DNA of 19,022 bases from Clostridium_AD sp047624165 (GCA_047624165.1 JBLHPD010000083.1:1-19022), one strand, 5' to 3'. Counted from the stretch's first letter, positions 6,933 to 13,959 are shown. Notes: generated from the letters alone by a model not told the origin. Numbers and translations are program-made.

Positions 6933-7583
6933 TTATTCATAAATTGAATATTTCTTTTCAAGCTTTCTGAAAGCCATCACAATAAGAGAAGTAAACAGTA
7001 AATATATTATTGCAGCAATAAAAAAAGGAGCGATGGTGAAGTCTCTAGTTACAATTTCTCTAGCAGCTCTTAGTAGATCCTGTAATCCGATTGCAGATAC
7101 TAAGGCTGTATCTTTTATTAGAGTTATTCCCTCATTACAAGTTGGAGGAATTATTCGTTTAAAGGCTTGTGGCAGTATTATTTTTGACATAGATTGTCTA
7201 TAATTCATGCCGAGCACCTTGGCGGCTTCATATTGTCCTTTATCTATAGATTCAATACCAGATCTGAATATTTCTGTAAAATAAGCTCCGTAATTCAAAG
7301 AAAAGGTAAGAGTGGCTGCAGTAAAAGGAGAAAATTTAATGCCTATAATAGGTAATCCAAAATATGTGAAAAAAAGTTGAAGAAGTAAAGGTGTTCCGCG
7401 AAACAGCCAAGTATAGATGTCTACAACTTTACTAAGTATTTTTAAACTTGAAACTTTAATTAGTGCGCCTATTATTCCAAGTGGTATACAAAAGATTATT
7501 GTTGCAAAAAATAATTCAATTGTGAAAATGCTCCCCTTTAAAATATAAATTGTAATGTCTATAAAATTAGCCAAATATAACAT
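6933..7583 (-). CDS. Polar amino-acid ABC transporter permease
   Basis: The membrane channel subunit of an amino-acid importer, 216 residues in the HisM/GlnP family. It is hydrophobic throughout, with about five helices. The ATPase-docking EAA loop is intact (EAAKVLGMNYRQSMSKIILPQA region, about 119-140, with the invariant Gly125). The conserved FRGTPLLLQLFF stretch at 61-72 is typical of this family. A good AAAGGATG site precedes the ATG. It lies 33 bp downstream of the binding-protein gene and 13 bp before the ATPase start, so the three are one transcript. Its natural ATPase partner is broken, so it would need another GlnQ-type ATPase to work. Confidence 0.92.
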   Translation of the reverse strand: MLYLANFIDITIYILKGSIFTIELFFATIIFCIPLGIIGALIKVSSLKILSKVVDIYTWLFRGTPLLLQLFFTYFGLPIIGIKFSPFTAATLTFSLNYGAYFTEIFRSGIESIDKGQYEAAKVLGMNYRQSMSKIILPQAFKRIIPPTCNEGITLIKDTALVSAIGLQDLLRAAREIVTRDFTIAPFFIAAIIYLLFTSLIVMAFRKLEKKYSIYE

Positions 7584-7616
7584 CCTTTCCGAAAAATTTC
7601 AATATTATTATTATTA

Positions 7617-8414
7617 TTAATTAATTAGATCTTTCCCAAACCATTTTTTTGATATGGTATCGGCAGTTCCATCATTTTTTATTTCGTTTAATAATCTATC
7701 TATTTCTTTAGTGAGGCTTGTATCAGTTTTTCTTATACCTACGCCATAATCCTCTATTCCTAGATCTTCATCAAGCACTTTATAATCATCAGGTTTTTTG
7801 TTAGCATAGTATCTTCCAACTACCTCATCCACTATAACAGCATCAATACGGCCAGCGTTTAAATCGAGTAGTGCTTCTGTATTATTCGAATATTTCTTGA
7901 TCTTTTTTAGTGAATTAGTAAGAGATGAATCTTTAGCAAGGGCTGTTTCACTGCTACTACCCATTTGGAGCCCTACAGTTTTATCATTTAAATCACTTTT
8001 TTTAGAAATAGTTGACTTGCTACCTACAATGATTATTTGTTTATTTTGAAGGTATGCTTTAGAGAAAGCAATTTGTTCTTTTCTCTTGTCGGTTATTGTT
8101 AATCCATTCCATATAGCATCAATATCTTTATTATTTAAACTTAATATAACGCCATCCCATTCTACTGGCTTAAATGTTACTTTAACGCCCATTCGTTTGC
8201 CAACTTCATTTGCCATATCAATGTCAAAACCTACGATTTCACCACTATTATCTCTAAAGCCCATTGGTGGGAAATTATCATCAAGTCCAATTATTAGTTC
8301 TTTTTTTTCTTTTATATCTGTTAAAGAATTATCAGTGGTGGGGGTGCTTCTACAGGCTGTTAAAGTAGCAGTCGCAAGCATTGCTACCATTAGTAATTTA
8401 AATTTATTTTTCAT
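7617..8414 (-). CDS. Amino-acid ABC transporter substrate-binding lipoprotein
   Basis: The extracellular binding protein of the importer, 265 residues in bacterial solute-binding family 3. A lipoprotein signal peptide (residues 1-20) ends in the lipobox LTAC, with Cys21 as the lipid anchor. The mature part has the family landmarks FPPMGFRDNSGEIVGFDID, WDGVILSL and the hinge-region VGLQMGSSSE. I chose the ATG at 8414, not the GTG three codons upstream, because the AAAGGAG site (8424-8430) then has proper 8-nt spacing. It is the first gene of the operon and has a good sigma-A promoter upstream. The ligand (glutamine, arginine, cystine or other) cannot be read from the sequence. Confidence 0.93.
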   Translation of the reverse strand: MKNKFKLLMVAMLATATLTACRSTPTTDNSLTDIKEKKELIIGLDDNFPPMGFRDNSGEIVGFDIDMANEVGKRMGVKVTFKPVEWDGVILSLNNKDIDAIWNGLTITDKRKEQIAFSKAYLQNKQIIIVGSKSTISKKSDLNDKTVGLQMGSSSETALAKDSSLTNSLKKIKKYSNNTEALLDLNAGRIDAVIVDEVVGRYYANKKPDDYKVLDEDLGIEDYGVGIRKTDTSLTKEIDRLLNEIKNDGTADTISKKWFGKDLIN

Positions 8415-8467
8415 TATGAACACTCCTTTATTTATATAGTATACAAGCTATAAGCCACATGAATACT

Positions 8468-8496
8468 ATTCTACTTTATTACGTTAAACTTGTAAA
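8468..8496 (-). promoter_or_regulatory. Sigma-A promoter of the amino-acid transporter operon
   Basis: On the minus strand, TTTACA (8496-8491), a 17-bp spacer and TAGAAT (8473-8468). Transcription would start near 8461, giving a leader of about 45 nt. No riboswitch or T-box is apparent in that leader. Confidence 0.7.
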
Positions 8497-8572
8497 GCAA
8501 AAATGCCAAAATAAACTCAAATATTACAATTAAATTGTTTTTTCAACAATTAATTAAAATTATTAAGAAGCA

Positions 8573-8632
8573 TTGACGATTATAAATTATTAAATTAGGA
8601 ATATCATAGTAGTATAAACCTTTCTTACTATG
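8573..8632 (+). promoter_or_regulatory. Possible promoter and leader hairpin of the 44-residue gene
   Basis: TTGACG at 8573-8578 is a fair -35 box; the -10 element 17 bp on (TAGGAA, 8596-8601) is poor. A 7-bp stem (8605-8611 with 8626-8632, 14-nt loop) lies between it and the ribosome binding site. Its role is unknown. Confidence 0.35.
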
Positions 8633-8664
8633 GAAAATATAAATGAAGAAAGGGAGTGTTTTAA

Positions 8665-8799
8665 ATGACTGTAAATCAGAAACTTACAAATGAGCAATTA
8701 TCTTCAGTAGGAATTAAGAGAACAGATAATGACAAAGATATGCGTGCTAATGATGTGAATACTGAAAACAGAGAAAAGAGAAATAAGAAAAACAAATAA
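8665..8799 (+). CDS. Small charged protein of 44 residues, unknown function
   Basis: A short gene of 44 codons. A purine-rich AAGGGAG site lies about 8 nt before the ATG and an intrinsic terminator starts 16 bp after the stop, so it looks like a self-contained transcription unit. The product begins MTVNQKLTNEQLSSVG and ends in a strongly basic, asparagine- and lysine-rich tail (NREKRNKKNK). There is no membrane segment or cysteine, and it is rich in Asn, Asp, Lys and Glu, so probably disordered. I do not recognise a family. The evidence for it being real is the ribosome binding site plus the terminator; coding potential of so short a frame is otherwise weak. Confidence 0.6.
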   Translation: MTVNQKLTNEQLSSVGIKRTDNDKDMRANDVNTENREKRNKKNK

Positions 8800-8814
8800 A
8801 CATGAATTGTATGA

Positions 8815-8858
8815 AGAGCTATTATTTAAGGGGCTAAATAATGGTTCTTTATTTTTAT
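8815..8858 (+). terminator. Terminator of the 44-residue gene
   Basis: A 14-bp stem with two G-U pairs (8815-8828 with 8835-8848), a 6-nt loop and a T-rich tail. It isolates the small gene from the riboflavin promoter that follows. Confidence 0.75.
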
Positions 8859-8910
8859 CTTATATATAGTTAAATTGTGAACTAGGACTAAATTCATCGT
8901 ATAAATTTAC

Positions 8911-8939
8911 TTGACAGTAAAATCACAAAGTGCTATTCT
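8911..8939 (+). promoter_or_regulatory. Sigma-A promoter of the riboflavin operon
   Basis: TTGACA (8911-8916), a 17-bp spacer and TATTCT (8934-8939). The start near 8946 places the FMN aptamer at the 5' end of the transcript. Confidence 0.88.
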
Positions 8940-8956
8940 TAAGTTGAAAATTAAAT

Positions 8957-9068
8957 AGATCCTTCAGGGTAGGTTAAATTCCTAACCGGCGGTATAGCCC
9001 GCGAACCGAAAGGTAGATCTGGTTGAATTCCAGAGCCGACAGTAAAGTCTGGATGAGAGAAGGAGAAT
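8957..9068 (+). ncRNA. FMN riboswitch aptamer (RFN element)
   Basis: The leader has the conserved blocks of the RFN element in order: CTTCAGGGTAGG, AATTCCTAACCGGCGGT, AGCCCGCGAACCG, GGTAGATCTGGT, GAATTCCAGAGCCGACAGT and GGATGAGAGAAGGAGA. The closing P1 helix pairs 8960-8965 with 9059-9064. FMN binding should favour the downstream terminator and so shut off riboflavin synthesis. Confidence 0.96.
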
Positions 9069-9182
9069 AATGATAGATATAGGGGATTTTTATTCATTAA
9101 CTATGTAATATAGTTATGAAATTTCTTTTGTATTTGGATATTAAATTTATCTAGGTAAAACTAGATATGAATCTAGCTTATT

Positions 9183-9222
9183 AAGCCCTGAAAACATTGT
9201 TTTCAGGGCTTTTATTTATTTT
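9183..9222 (+). terminator. Riboswitch-controlled attenuator terminator
   Basis: A 12-13 bp stem (9183-9195 with 9199-9211) and a T-rich tail, placed about 115 nt after the aptamer and 100 bp before ribD. The left arm CCCTGAA (9186-9192) is complementary to TTCAGGG (8963-8969) in the 5' side of the aptamer, a candidate antiterminator pairing. Confidence 0.88.
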
Positions 9223-9321
9223 TATAGCCTTATATGATTTAATTTGAGCAAAGTTATGCATACTAAGAATAGAAATATTCATGAAGGCTTACACTATAAT
9301 TATAGAACTCGGGGTGATAGA

Positions 9322-10419
9322 TTGGACAATCATTATATGAGAAGAGCACTTGAATTATCTAAGAAAGCTGCTGGATTCGTAAATCCTAATCCAATGGTGG
9401 GTGCTGTTATTGTAAAAGATAATAGAATAATAGGCGAAGGATATCATGAATGTTTTGGTGGACCTCATGCAGAAGTCAACGCTTTTGCAAACGCAGCCAG
9501 CGATGTAGAAGGAGCAACTATGTATGTAACATTGGAGCCTTGCTCTCACTACGGTAAAACTCCACCTTGCGCAGATGCTATAGTGAGAAATAAGATATCG
9601 AAAGTGGTAATTGGAATGATAGACCCAAACCCTCTAGTTGCAGGACGTGGCATAGAAATTCTTAGAAATAATGGTATAGAAGTTGTTACAGGCATATTAG
9701 ACAGTGAAATAAAGAAAACAAATGAGATATTTGTAAAATATATAACTCAGAAACTACCATTTTGCATCATGAAAACTGCTATGACAATGGATGGGAAAAT
9801 AGCGACTGCGACTGGTGATTCAAAGTGGATAAGCAATGAAAAATCTAGATTATATGTGCATGAATTACGGCATATGGTAACTGGAATTATGGTGGGAATC
9901 GGAACTGTCTTAAAAGATGATCCAACTTTAACTACAAGAAGAGAAGGTATAGTTAGCTTAAATCCCATAAGGATAATTATAGATAGTTCAGCAAAAATAT
10001 CATTAGAATCAAAGGTATTAAAATGTGATGAAAAAACAAAAACTATTATCGCTACAACGGAATTTGCCAGGGAGAGTAAACTTTGCGCTATAAGGCAAAC
10101 GGGCGCAGAAGTAATTGTAACTAGGAGTAAAAATAACAGGGTAGATTTGAAATATTTAATGAGTGTACTAAGTGATAGGGGAATAGATAGTATATTACTC
10201 GAGGGTGGAAGCACTTTAAATTATTCTTCAATAGAGGAAGGCATCGTTGATAAAGTTATTACTTTTATTTCTCCAAAAATATTTGGTGGAACTTCTGGTA
10301 AAACTCCAGTGGGAGGCGTAGGGATTAAGCATGTGAAAGATTCTATTAAGCTTTGGGATACGCAAGTAACTAGGTTTGACGAAGACTTTATGATTGAGGG
10401 GTATGTAAAGAAAATTTAG
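9322..10419 (+). CDS. ribD: Bifunctional diaminohydroxyphosphoribosylaminopyrimidine deaminase / 5-amino-6-(5-phosphoribosylamino)uracil reductase
   Basis: Carries out steps two and three of riboflavin synthesis: deamination of the pyrimidine product of GTP cyclohydrolase II, then NADPH-dependent reduction of its ribose. The N-terminal deaminase (about 1-145) has the zinc site His49-Ala-Glu51 and Cys74/Cys83 in PCSHYGKTPPC. The reductase domain (about 146-365) follows, with MKTAMTMDGKIA and the LLEGGSTLNYS nucleotide-site region. I place the start at TTG 9322: it gives MDNHYMRRALEL, the usual family start, and has a GGGGTGA site 4-7 nt upstream. The frame is open back to a TTG at 9244, but the extra 26 residues are not family-like and lack a ribosome binding site. 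It is the first gene of the rib operon, behind the FMN attenuator. Confidence 0.95.
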   Translation: MDNHYMRRALELSKKAAGFVNPNPMVGAVIVKDNRIIGEGYHECFGGPHAEVNAFANAASDVEGATMYVTLEPCSHYGKTPPCADAIVRNKISKVVIGMIDPNPLVAGRGIEILRNNGIEVVTGILDSEIKKTNEIFVKYITQKLPFCIMKTAMTMDGKIATATGDSKWISNEKSRLYVHELRHMVTGIMVGIGTVLKDDPTLTTRREGIVSLNPIRIIIDSSAKISLESKVLKCDEKTKTIIATTEFARESKLCAIRQTGAEVIVTRSKNNRVDLKYLMSVLSDRGIDSILLEGGSTLNYSSIEEGIVDKVITFISPKIFGGTSGKTPVGGVGIKHVKDSIKLWDTQVTRFDEDFMIEGYVKKI

Positions 10420-10478
10420 AGTCAAGGTACTTTCATAGTAAAAGATAAAAATGGATTACTTATAAAGGAGCTGAATAG

Positions 10479-11129
10479 ATGTTTACAGGCTTGATTGAGG
10501 AAGTTGGGGAGATAAAGTCCATACAAAAGGGTGGTAAGTCTGCTAGAATTACTATAAAAGCAACAAAAATTCTGGATGGCACAAAGATTGGTGATAGCAT
10601 TAGCACTAATGGAGTGTGCCTTACCGTAACAGAATTTAATAAAGATAGCTTTAGTGTGGATGTAATGGCAGAGACTATGAGATGTAGCAATTTAGGAAAA
10701 TTGAAACAAGGTTCCTTTGTAAATTTAGAAAGGGCATTAATGCTAAGTGATAGACTAGGTGGACATATGGTAAGCGGACATATTGATGGAATGGGAACGA
10801 TTGTAGATCTTTATAAGGAAGAAAATGCCGTTTGGGTGTCCGTAGAAACCACAGTAGATACATTAAAGTACATTGTACATAAAGGTTCAATAACAATCGA
10901 TGGCATTAGTTTAACTGTAGCATATGTGGATGAAAATATTTTTAAAGTATCAATTATACCTCATACGAAAGGTGAAACCACTTTACTAACTAAGAAAATT
11001 GGTGAGGAAGTTAACCTTGAGAGTGATATGATGGCAAAGTATGTTGAAAAATTATTAAGTTATGGTGAAACTCCAAAACGAAAGAAATCTATTAGTATGG
11101 ATTTCCTTCTGGAAAATGGTTTTTCATAA
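10479..11129 (+). CDS. ribE: Riboflavin synthase, alpha chain
   Basis: Converts two molecules of 6,7-dimethyl-8-ribityllumazine into riboflavin plus the pyrimidine that ribH uses again. The 216 residues form the expected two lumazine-binding beta-barrel repeats: the first from MFTGLIEEVG to about residue 97, the second from about 98 (MVSGHIDG) through GSITIDGISLTV and IPHTKGETTL. A C-terminal helix follows. Its basic end (PKRKKS) and the last 15 residues are a normal-length tail. The AAAGGAG site before the ATG is strong. It lies 59 bp after ribD and about 105 bp before ribBA. It is called ribB in older Bacillus nomenclature. Confidence 0.96.
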   Translation: MFTGLIEEVGEIKSIQKGGKSARITIKATKILDGTKIGDSISTNGVCLTVTEFNKDSFSVDVMAETMRCSNLGKLKQGSFVNLERALMLSDRLGGHMVSGHIDGMGTIVDLYKEENAVWVSVETTVDTLKYIVHKGSITIDGISLTVAYVDENIFKVSIIPHTKGETTLLTKKIGEEVNLESDMMAKYVEKLLSYGETPKRKKSISMDFLLENGFS

Positions 11130-11157
11130 ATTTCTATGACAGTGGATGAAATTAATA

Positions 11158-11220
11158 TTACATCACTGAAAATGATGACTACAGCATTGGAAATGATGCT
11201 TACATCACCAGAGTGATGAT
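11158..11220 (+). repeat. Three imperfect 21-bp tandem repeats between ribE and ribBA
   Basis: Units at 11158-11178, 11179-11199 and 11200-11220 share the pattern TACATCACTGAAAATGATG with a few changes. Units 1 and 3 each contain a 5-bp dyad, CATCA and TGATG. The repeats fall in frame within a 26-codon open frame (11136-11216) that starts 7 bp after ribE, reads as a degenerate seven-residue repeat (ITSLKMM, TTALEMM, LTSPE) and has no ribosome binding site. Confidence 0.75.
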
Positions 11221-11234
11221 TAAGGGGTGGAGAA

Positions 11235-12437
11235 ATGTATAAATTTAGTACTATTGAGGAAGCTTTAGAAGACATTAAAAATGGTAAAATGGTTGTTGTG
11301 GTAGATGACGAAGACAGGGAAAATGAAGGTGATTTGATTATAGCAGCAGAAAAAGTTACTCAGGAAAATATAAACTTTATGGCAAAATATGCGCGTGGAC
11401 TTATATGTATGCCTATAGTTAAAGAAAGATTAGATATATTAAACATAAATCCTATGGTAGTAAATAACACTGATGTACATGGAACAGCGTTTTCTGTCTC
11501 TATTGATGCTATAACTACGACTACAGGAATATCAGCTGCAGAAAGAGCAACTACTATATTAAAGGTTCTAGACCCTAATGCTTCATCAAAAGATTTTAAT
11601 AGACCTGGTCACGTATTTCCACTAGCGGCAAGAGATGGTGGAGTACTAAATAGGGGTGGACATACAGAAGCTGCAGTTGATTTAGCAAGACTTGCTGGAT
11701 TGTATCCAGCAGGTGCGATTTGTGAAATTATGAATGAAGATGGATCAATGGCTAGGGTTCCAGAACTTATGGATTATGTGGAAAAACATGATATGAAGAT
11801 TATTACTATAGTAGATTTAATTGCTTATAGAAGAAAAACTGAATGCCTTGTAGAGATGGTTACGCAGGCTAAAATGCCAACTAGGTATGGGGAATTTACT
11901 ATTTATGGATTTGTAAATAAGATAAATGGAGAACACCATGTAGCATTGGTTAAAGGCGATATAAAAAATAGTGAATCCGTGCTTGTGAGAGTACACTCTG
12001 AGTGTCTTACTGGAGATGCATTAGGGTCTATGAGGTGTGATTGTGGAGAACAATATGATGCAGCTATGAAAGCTATATCAAAAGAGGAAAGTGGAATCCT
12101 ACTTTACATGAGGCAAGAAGGACGAGGAATAGGATTAATTAATAAGCTAAAGGCATACAGTCTTCAAGATAAGGGTATGGATACCGCAGAAGCAAATTTA
12201 GCTTTAGGATTCCCAGTGGATATGAGAGATTATGGTATAGGAGCTCAGATATTAGAACTCTTAGGAGCTAAGGATATAAGGCTCATGACTAATAATCCTA
12301 AAAAAATAACAGGTATCTCAGGTTATGGTATTAATATAGTTGAAAGAGTACCTATTGTGATGAATCATAATGAAAAAGATAAATTTTATTTGAAAACTAA
12401 AAAAGAGAAAATGGGGCATTTGCTTGATGTTAGATAA
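11235..12437 (+). CDS. ribBA: Bifunctional 3,4-dihydroxy-2-butanone-4-phosphate synthase / GTP cyclohydrolase II
   Basis: Supplies both precursors of riboflavin. The N-terminal half (about 1-200) makes 3,4-dihydroxy-2-butanone 4-phosphate from ribulose 5-phosphate; it carries the acidic loop DDEDRENEGD (24-33) and the RPGHVFPL and GGHTEAAVDL motifs. The C-terminal half (about 205-400) opens the GTP ring. Its zinc cysteines are Cys257, Cys268 and Cys270 in HSECLTGDALGSMRCDC, followed by YMRQEGRGIGL and the arginine-containing RDYGIGAQIL. Both active sites look complete. The site AAGGGGTGG precedes the ATG by a few bases and directly follows the 21-bp repeats. The 400-residue length is normal. 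Confidence 0.97.
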   Translation: MYKFSTIEEALEDIKNGKMVVVVDDEDRENEGDLIIAAEKVTQENINFMAKYARGLICMPIVKERLDILNINPMVVNNTDVHGTAFSVSIDAITTTTGISAAERATTILKVLDPNASSKDFNRPGHVFPLAARDGGVLNRGGHTEAAVDLARLAGLYPAGAICEIMNEDGSMARVPELMDYVEKHDMKIITIVDLIAYRRKTECLVEMVTQAKMPTRYGEFTIYGFVNKINGEHHVALVKGDIKNSESVLVRVHSECLTGDALGSMRCDCGEQYDAAMKAISKEESGILLYMRQEGRGIGLINKLKAYSLQDKGMDTAEANLALGFPVDMRDYGIGAQILELLGAKDIRLMTNNPKKITGISGYGINIVERVPIVMNHNEKDKFYLKTKKEKMGHLLDVR

Positions 12438-12543
12438 GCATAAGTGTTGGGCACATTTATACAAATAACAAAGTAGTATGTTAGTATATTTCGTTCCATG
12501 CACCTAATCAAAAGTTAAATTTAAATTAATAGGAGGAAAAAAG

Positions 12544-13008
12544 ATGAAAGTATATGAGGGTAAATTAATAGCAGAAGGTTTGAAATTTGGGATTATCGTA
12601 GCGAGATTTAATGAGTTTATTGGTGGAAAATTATTATCAGGAGCACTAGATGGATTAAAACGTCACGGTGTGGAAGAAGAAAATATTGAACTTGCATGGG
12701 TGCCAGGTGCATTTGAGATACCATTAGTTGCAAAAAAGATGGCTAAGTCTGGTAAGTATGATGGTGTAATATGTTTAGGAGCGGTAATAAGGGGTGCTAC
12801 ATCACATTATGAATATGTGTCTGGTGAAGTTACTAAAGGAATTGCTTCAGTAACACTTGAAACAGGAGTTCCAATTATTTTTGGAGTGCTTACTACAGAG
12901 AATATCGAGCAGGCTATTGAAAGAGCGGGGACAAAGGCAGGTAATAAAGGGTATGATGCTGCAGTAAGCGCAATAGAAATGGCAAACTTATTAAAAAATA
13001 TAGGTTAA
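12544..13008 (+). CDS. ribH: 6,7-dimethyl-8-ribityllumazine synthase
   Basis: Condenses the pyrimidine intermediate with dihydroxybutanone phosphate to give lumazine, the substrate of ribE; the family forms 60-subunit shells or smaller rings. The 154 residues include all landmarks: ARFNEFI (20-26), WVPGAFEIP (52-60), GAVIRGATSHYEYV with the catalytic histidine (79-92) and GVLTTENIEQA (114-124). A strong AGGAGG site precedes the ATG. It is the last gene of the rib operon, 106 bp after ribBA. No ordinary terminator follows; instead a large inverted-repeat element starts 2 bp after the stop. Confidence 0.97.
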   Translation: MKVYEGKLIAEGLKFGIIVARFNEFIGGKLLSGALDGLKRHGVEEENIELAWVPGAFEIPLVAKKMAKSGKYDGVICLGAVIRGATSHYEYVSGEVTKGIASVTLETGVPIIFGVLTTENIEQAIERAGTKAGNKGYDAAVSAIEMANLLKNIG

Positions 13009-13010
13009 TG

Positions 13011-13257
13011 AAGTATGAAATTTCTCTTGCGTGCCTTGCAATAAGAGCTTGAAACTGGAAATCTCATTAAGAAATTCTAATCTTTTGCCAATATAAAATT
13101 CTCTGACGTTCACATTCGGCGTCCTGCCTCAGGTTCACTAGCCTCACGTCCTGTGAGGCTCACGAGAATTTTATATTAGCAAAAGAAGAATTTCTAAATG
13201 GGATTTCAATGTTTCTGCGCTTCTTATTGCAAGTCACTTCCGAGAAATTTCATACTT
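13011..13257. repeat. Large inverted-repeat element, arms about 93 bp
   Basis: The left arm (13011-13103) and right arm (13164-13257) are imperfect reverse complements, with blocks of perfect pairing: AAGTATGAAATTTCTC at the outer end, CTTGCAATAAGA in the middle, and TCTTTTGC plus AATATAAAATTCTC at the inner end. The 60-bp loop carries its own 7-bp hairpin (13141-13147 with 13153-13159). The size and structure resemble a MITE or a large folded RNA, and there is no coding frame of interest. It begins just after ribH. Confidence 0.8.
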
Positions 13258-13380
13258 TAATATTCGACTATTATTTTAAGTAAACCGTTGGGGTATTTAT
13301 GAAAGGCTCACGAGAAATTTCATACTTTAATATGTAGCTACTATTTTGAGTAAACCGTTGGAGTTTTTATGAAAGGCTCT
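13241..13380. repeat. Tandem duplication of a 70-bp unit
   Basis: 13241-13310 and 13311-13380 are two head-to-tail copies differing at about 9 of 70 positions. Each starts CGAGAAATTTCATACTTTAATA and ends GAAAGGCTC. The first copy overlaps the outer end of the right arm of the inverted repeat. The changes cluster in one 12-bp segment, so the duplication is not recent. Confidence 0.85.
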
Positions 13381-13381
13381 A

Positions 13382-13474
13382 GAGAATGTTATATTGGCAA
13401 AACAGGAATTTCTAAATGGAATTTCAATGTTTCTACGCTTCTTATTGCAAGTCACTGTGGAGAAATTTATACTT
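13382..13474. repeat. Second direct copy of the right arm of the inverted repeat
   Basis: This stretch repeats 13164-13257 in the same orientation, with long shared runs such as GGAATTTCTAAATGG-like and CGCTTCTTATTGCAAGTCAC. It can pair with the same left arm, so the left arm has two possible partners. The join GGCTC-N-NGAGAA recurs at each module border (about 13157, 13305 and 13375). Confidence 0.85.
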
Positions 13475-13600
13475 TTGTGGATGGGACCCCTACGGGGAAG
13501 GTCAGAAGGATCGGAAGCTAGAAAGATATAGTTTTTTAGAACTTGACGTCCTGGCAGTTTTACCCCGCTCATTTTACTGCATGCTTTCACCTTAGGGTAT
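13475..13600. other. Non-coding tail of the repeat block, of unusual composition
   Basis: This is richer in G and C than its surroundings, with a short CCCC-TAC-GGGG hairpin (about 13488-13498). On the minus strand it reads as part of an 87-codon frame (13327-13590) that crosses the repeats and has no ribosome binding site. I think it is a further module of the dispersed repeat rather than a gene. The plus-strand end leads into the promoter of the next gene. Confidence 0.45.
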
Positions 13601-13614
13601 ATTTATGATATAAT
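13586..13614 (+). promoter_or_regulatory. Promoter of the first three-helix membrane protein
   Basis: TATAAT at 13609-13614, with a weak -35 (TTTCAC/TTCACC, about 13585-13591) 17-18 bp upstream. The same spaced layout recurs before the second paralogue. Confidence 0.6.
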
Positions 13615-13653
13615 AACCCTTAAAAGGTATAGAGAGTATAGGGGGTAGTGCAA

Positions 13654-13959
13654 ATGGGAATGGGAGATAGTGTTTTTACTATTATATTTGTTATGATGGG
13701 TGCTGCTGCTGTTGTTACTGGACTAAATTTTGAGAAGAAGCAGGGCAAAAATTATAAGGGTGATAATTACGATGAATATATAAAGCTAAATAAGGTTATT
13801 TTAATTTTAATGGGTGGGATAATTTTATTTGGAACTTTTCTCGGACAAGGAATACCAGCATTTAAAGATATAATAACAAATATTACAATAGGAAGTCTAA
13901 TAATAATGTGGATTAGTTATTCCATAATATCTAAAAAGAAATTTTCAAATAAAAAATAA
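13654..13959 (+). CDS. Small three-helix membrane protein, paralogue 1, unknown function
   Basis: A protein of 101 residues with three hydrophobic segments (about 5-22, 45-64 and 72-90). There is a charged loop (EKKQGKNYKGDNYDEYIKLNK) between the first two and a basic tail. I do not recognise the family. I start it at ATG 13654, since the GGGGGT site at 13641-13646 is then 7 nt away; an in-frame GTG two codons upstream would be too close. It has its own sigma-A-like promoter. A diverged copy of the whole unit, promoter included, follows at about 14013-14389. The conserved core between the copies is FTIIF, GLNF, YKG, YIKLNK and GGI. Confidence 0.75.
   Translation: MGMGDSVFTIIFVMMGAAAVVTGLNFEKKQGKNYKGDNYDEYIKLNKVILILMGGIILFGTFLGQGIPAFKDIITNITIGSLIIMWISYSIISKKKFSNKK

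Noticed and set aside
8414..8664. T-box or riboswitch in the leader of the amino-acid transporter operon
   Set aside because: The predicted promoter leaves a leader of only about 45 nt, and no T-box or lysine, SAM or glycine aptamer motif is visible on either strand.
11136..11216. 26-codon frame covering the 21-bp repeats, as a gene
   Set aside because: No ribosome binding site. Kept as a repeat and a finding, not as a coding sequence.
13011..13380. Possible CRISPR array, because of the repeated units
   Set aside because: The repeats are 70-93 bp long, adjacent or inverted, without regular unique spacers, and no cas gene is near.
13327..13590. 87-codon minus-strand open frame
   Set aside because: It crosses the 70-bp unit and the second right arm, which are DNA-level repeats, and has no ribosome binding site. 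Treated as repeat sequence.
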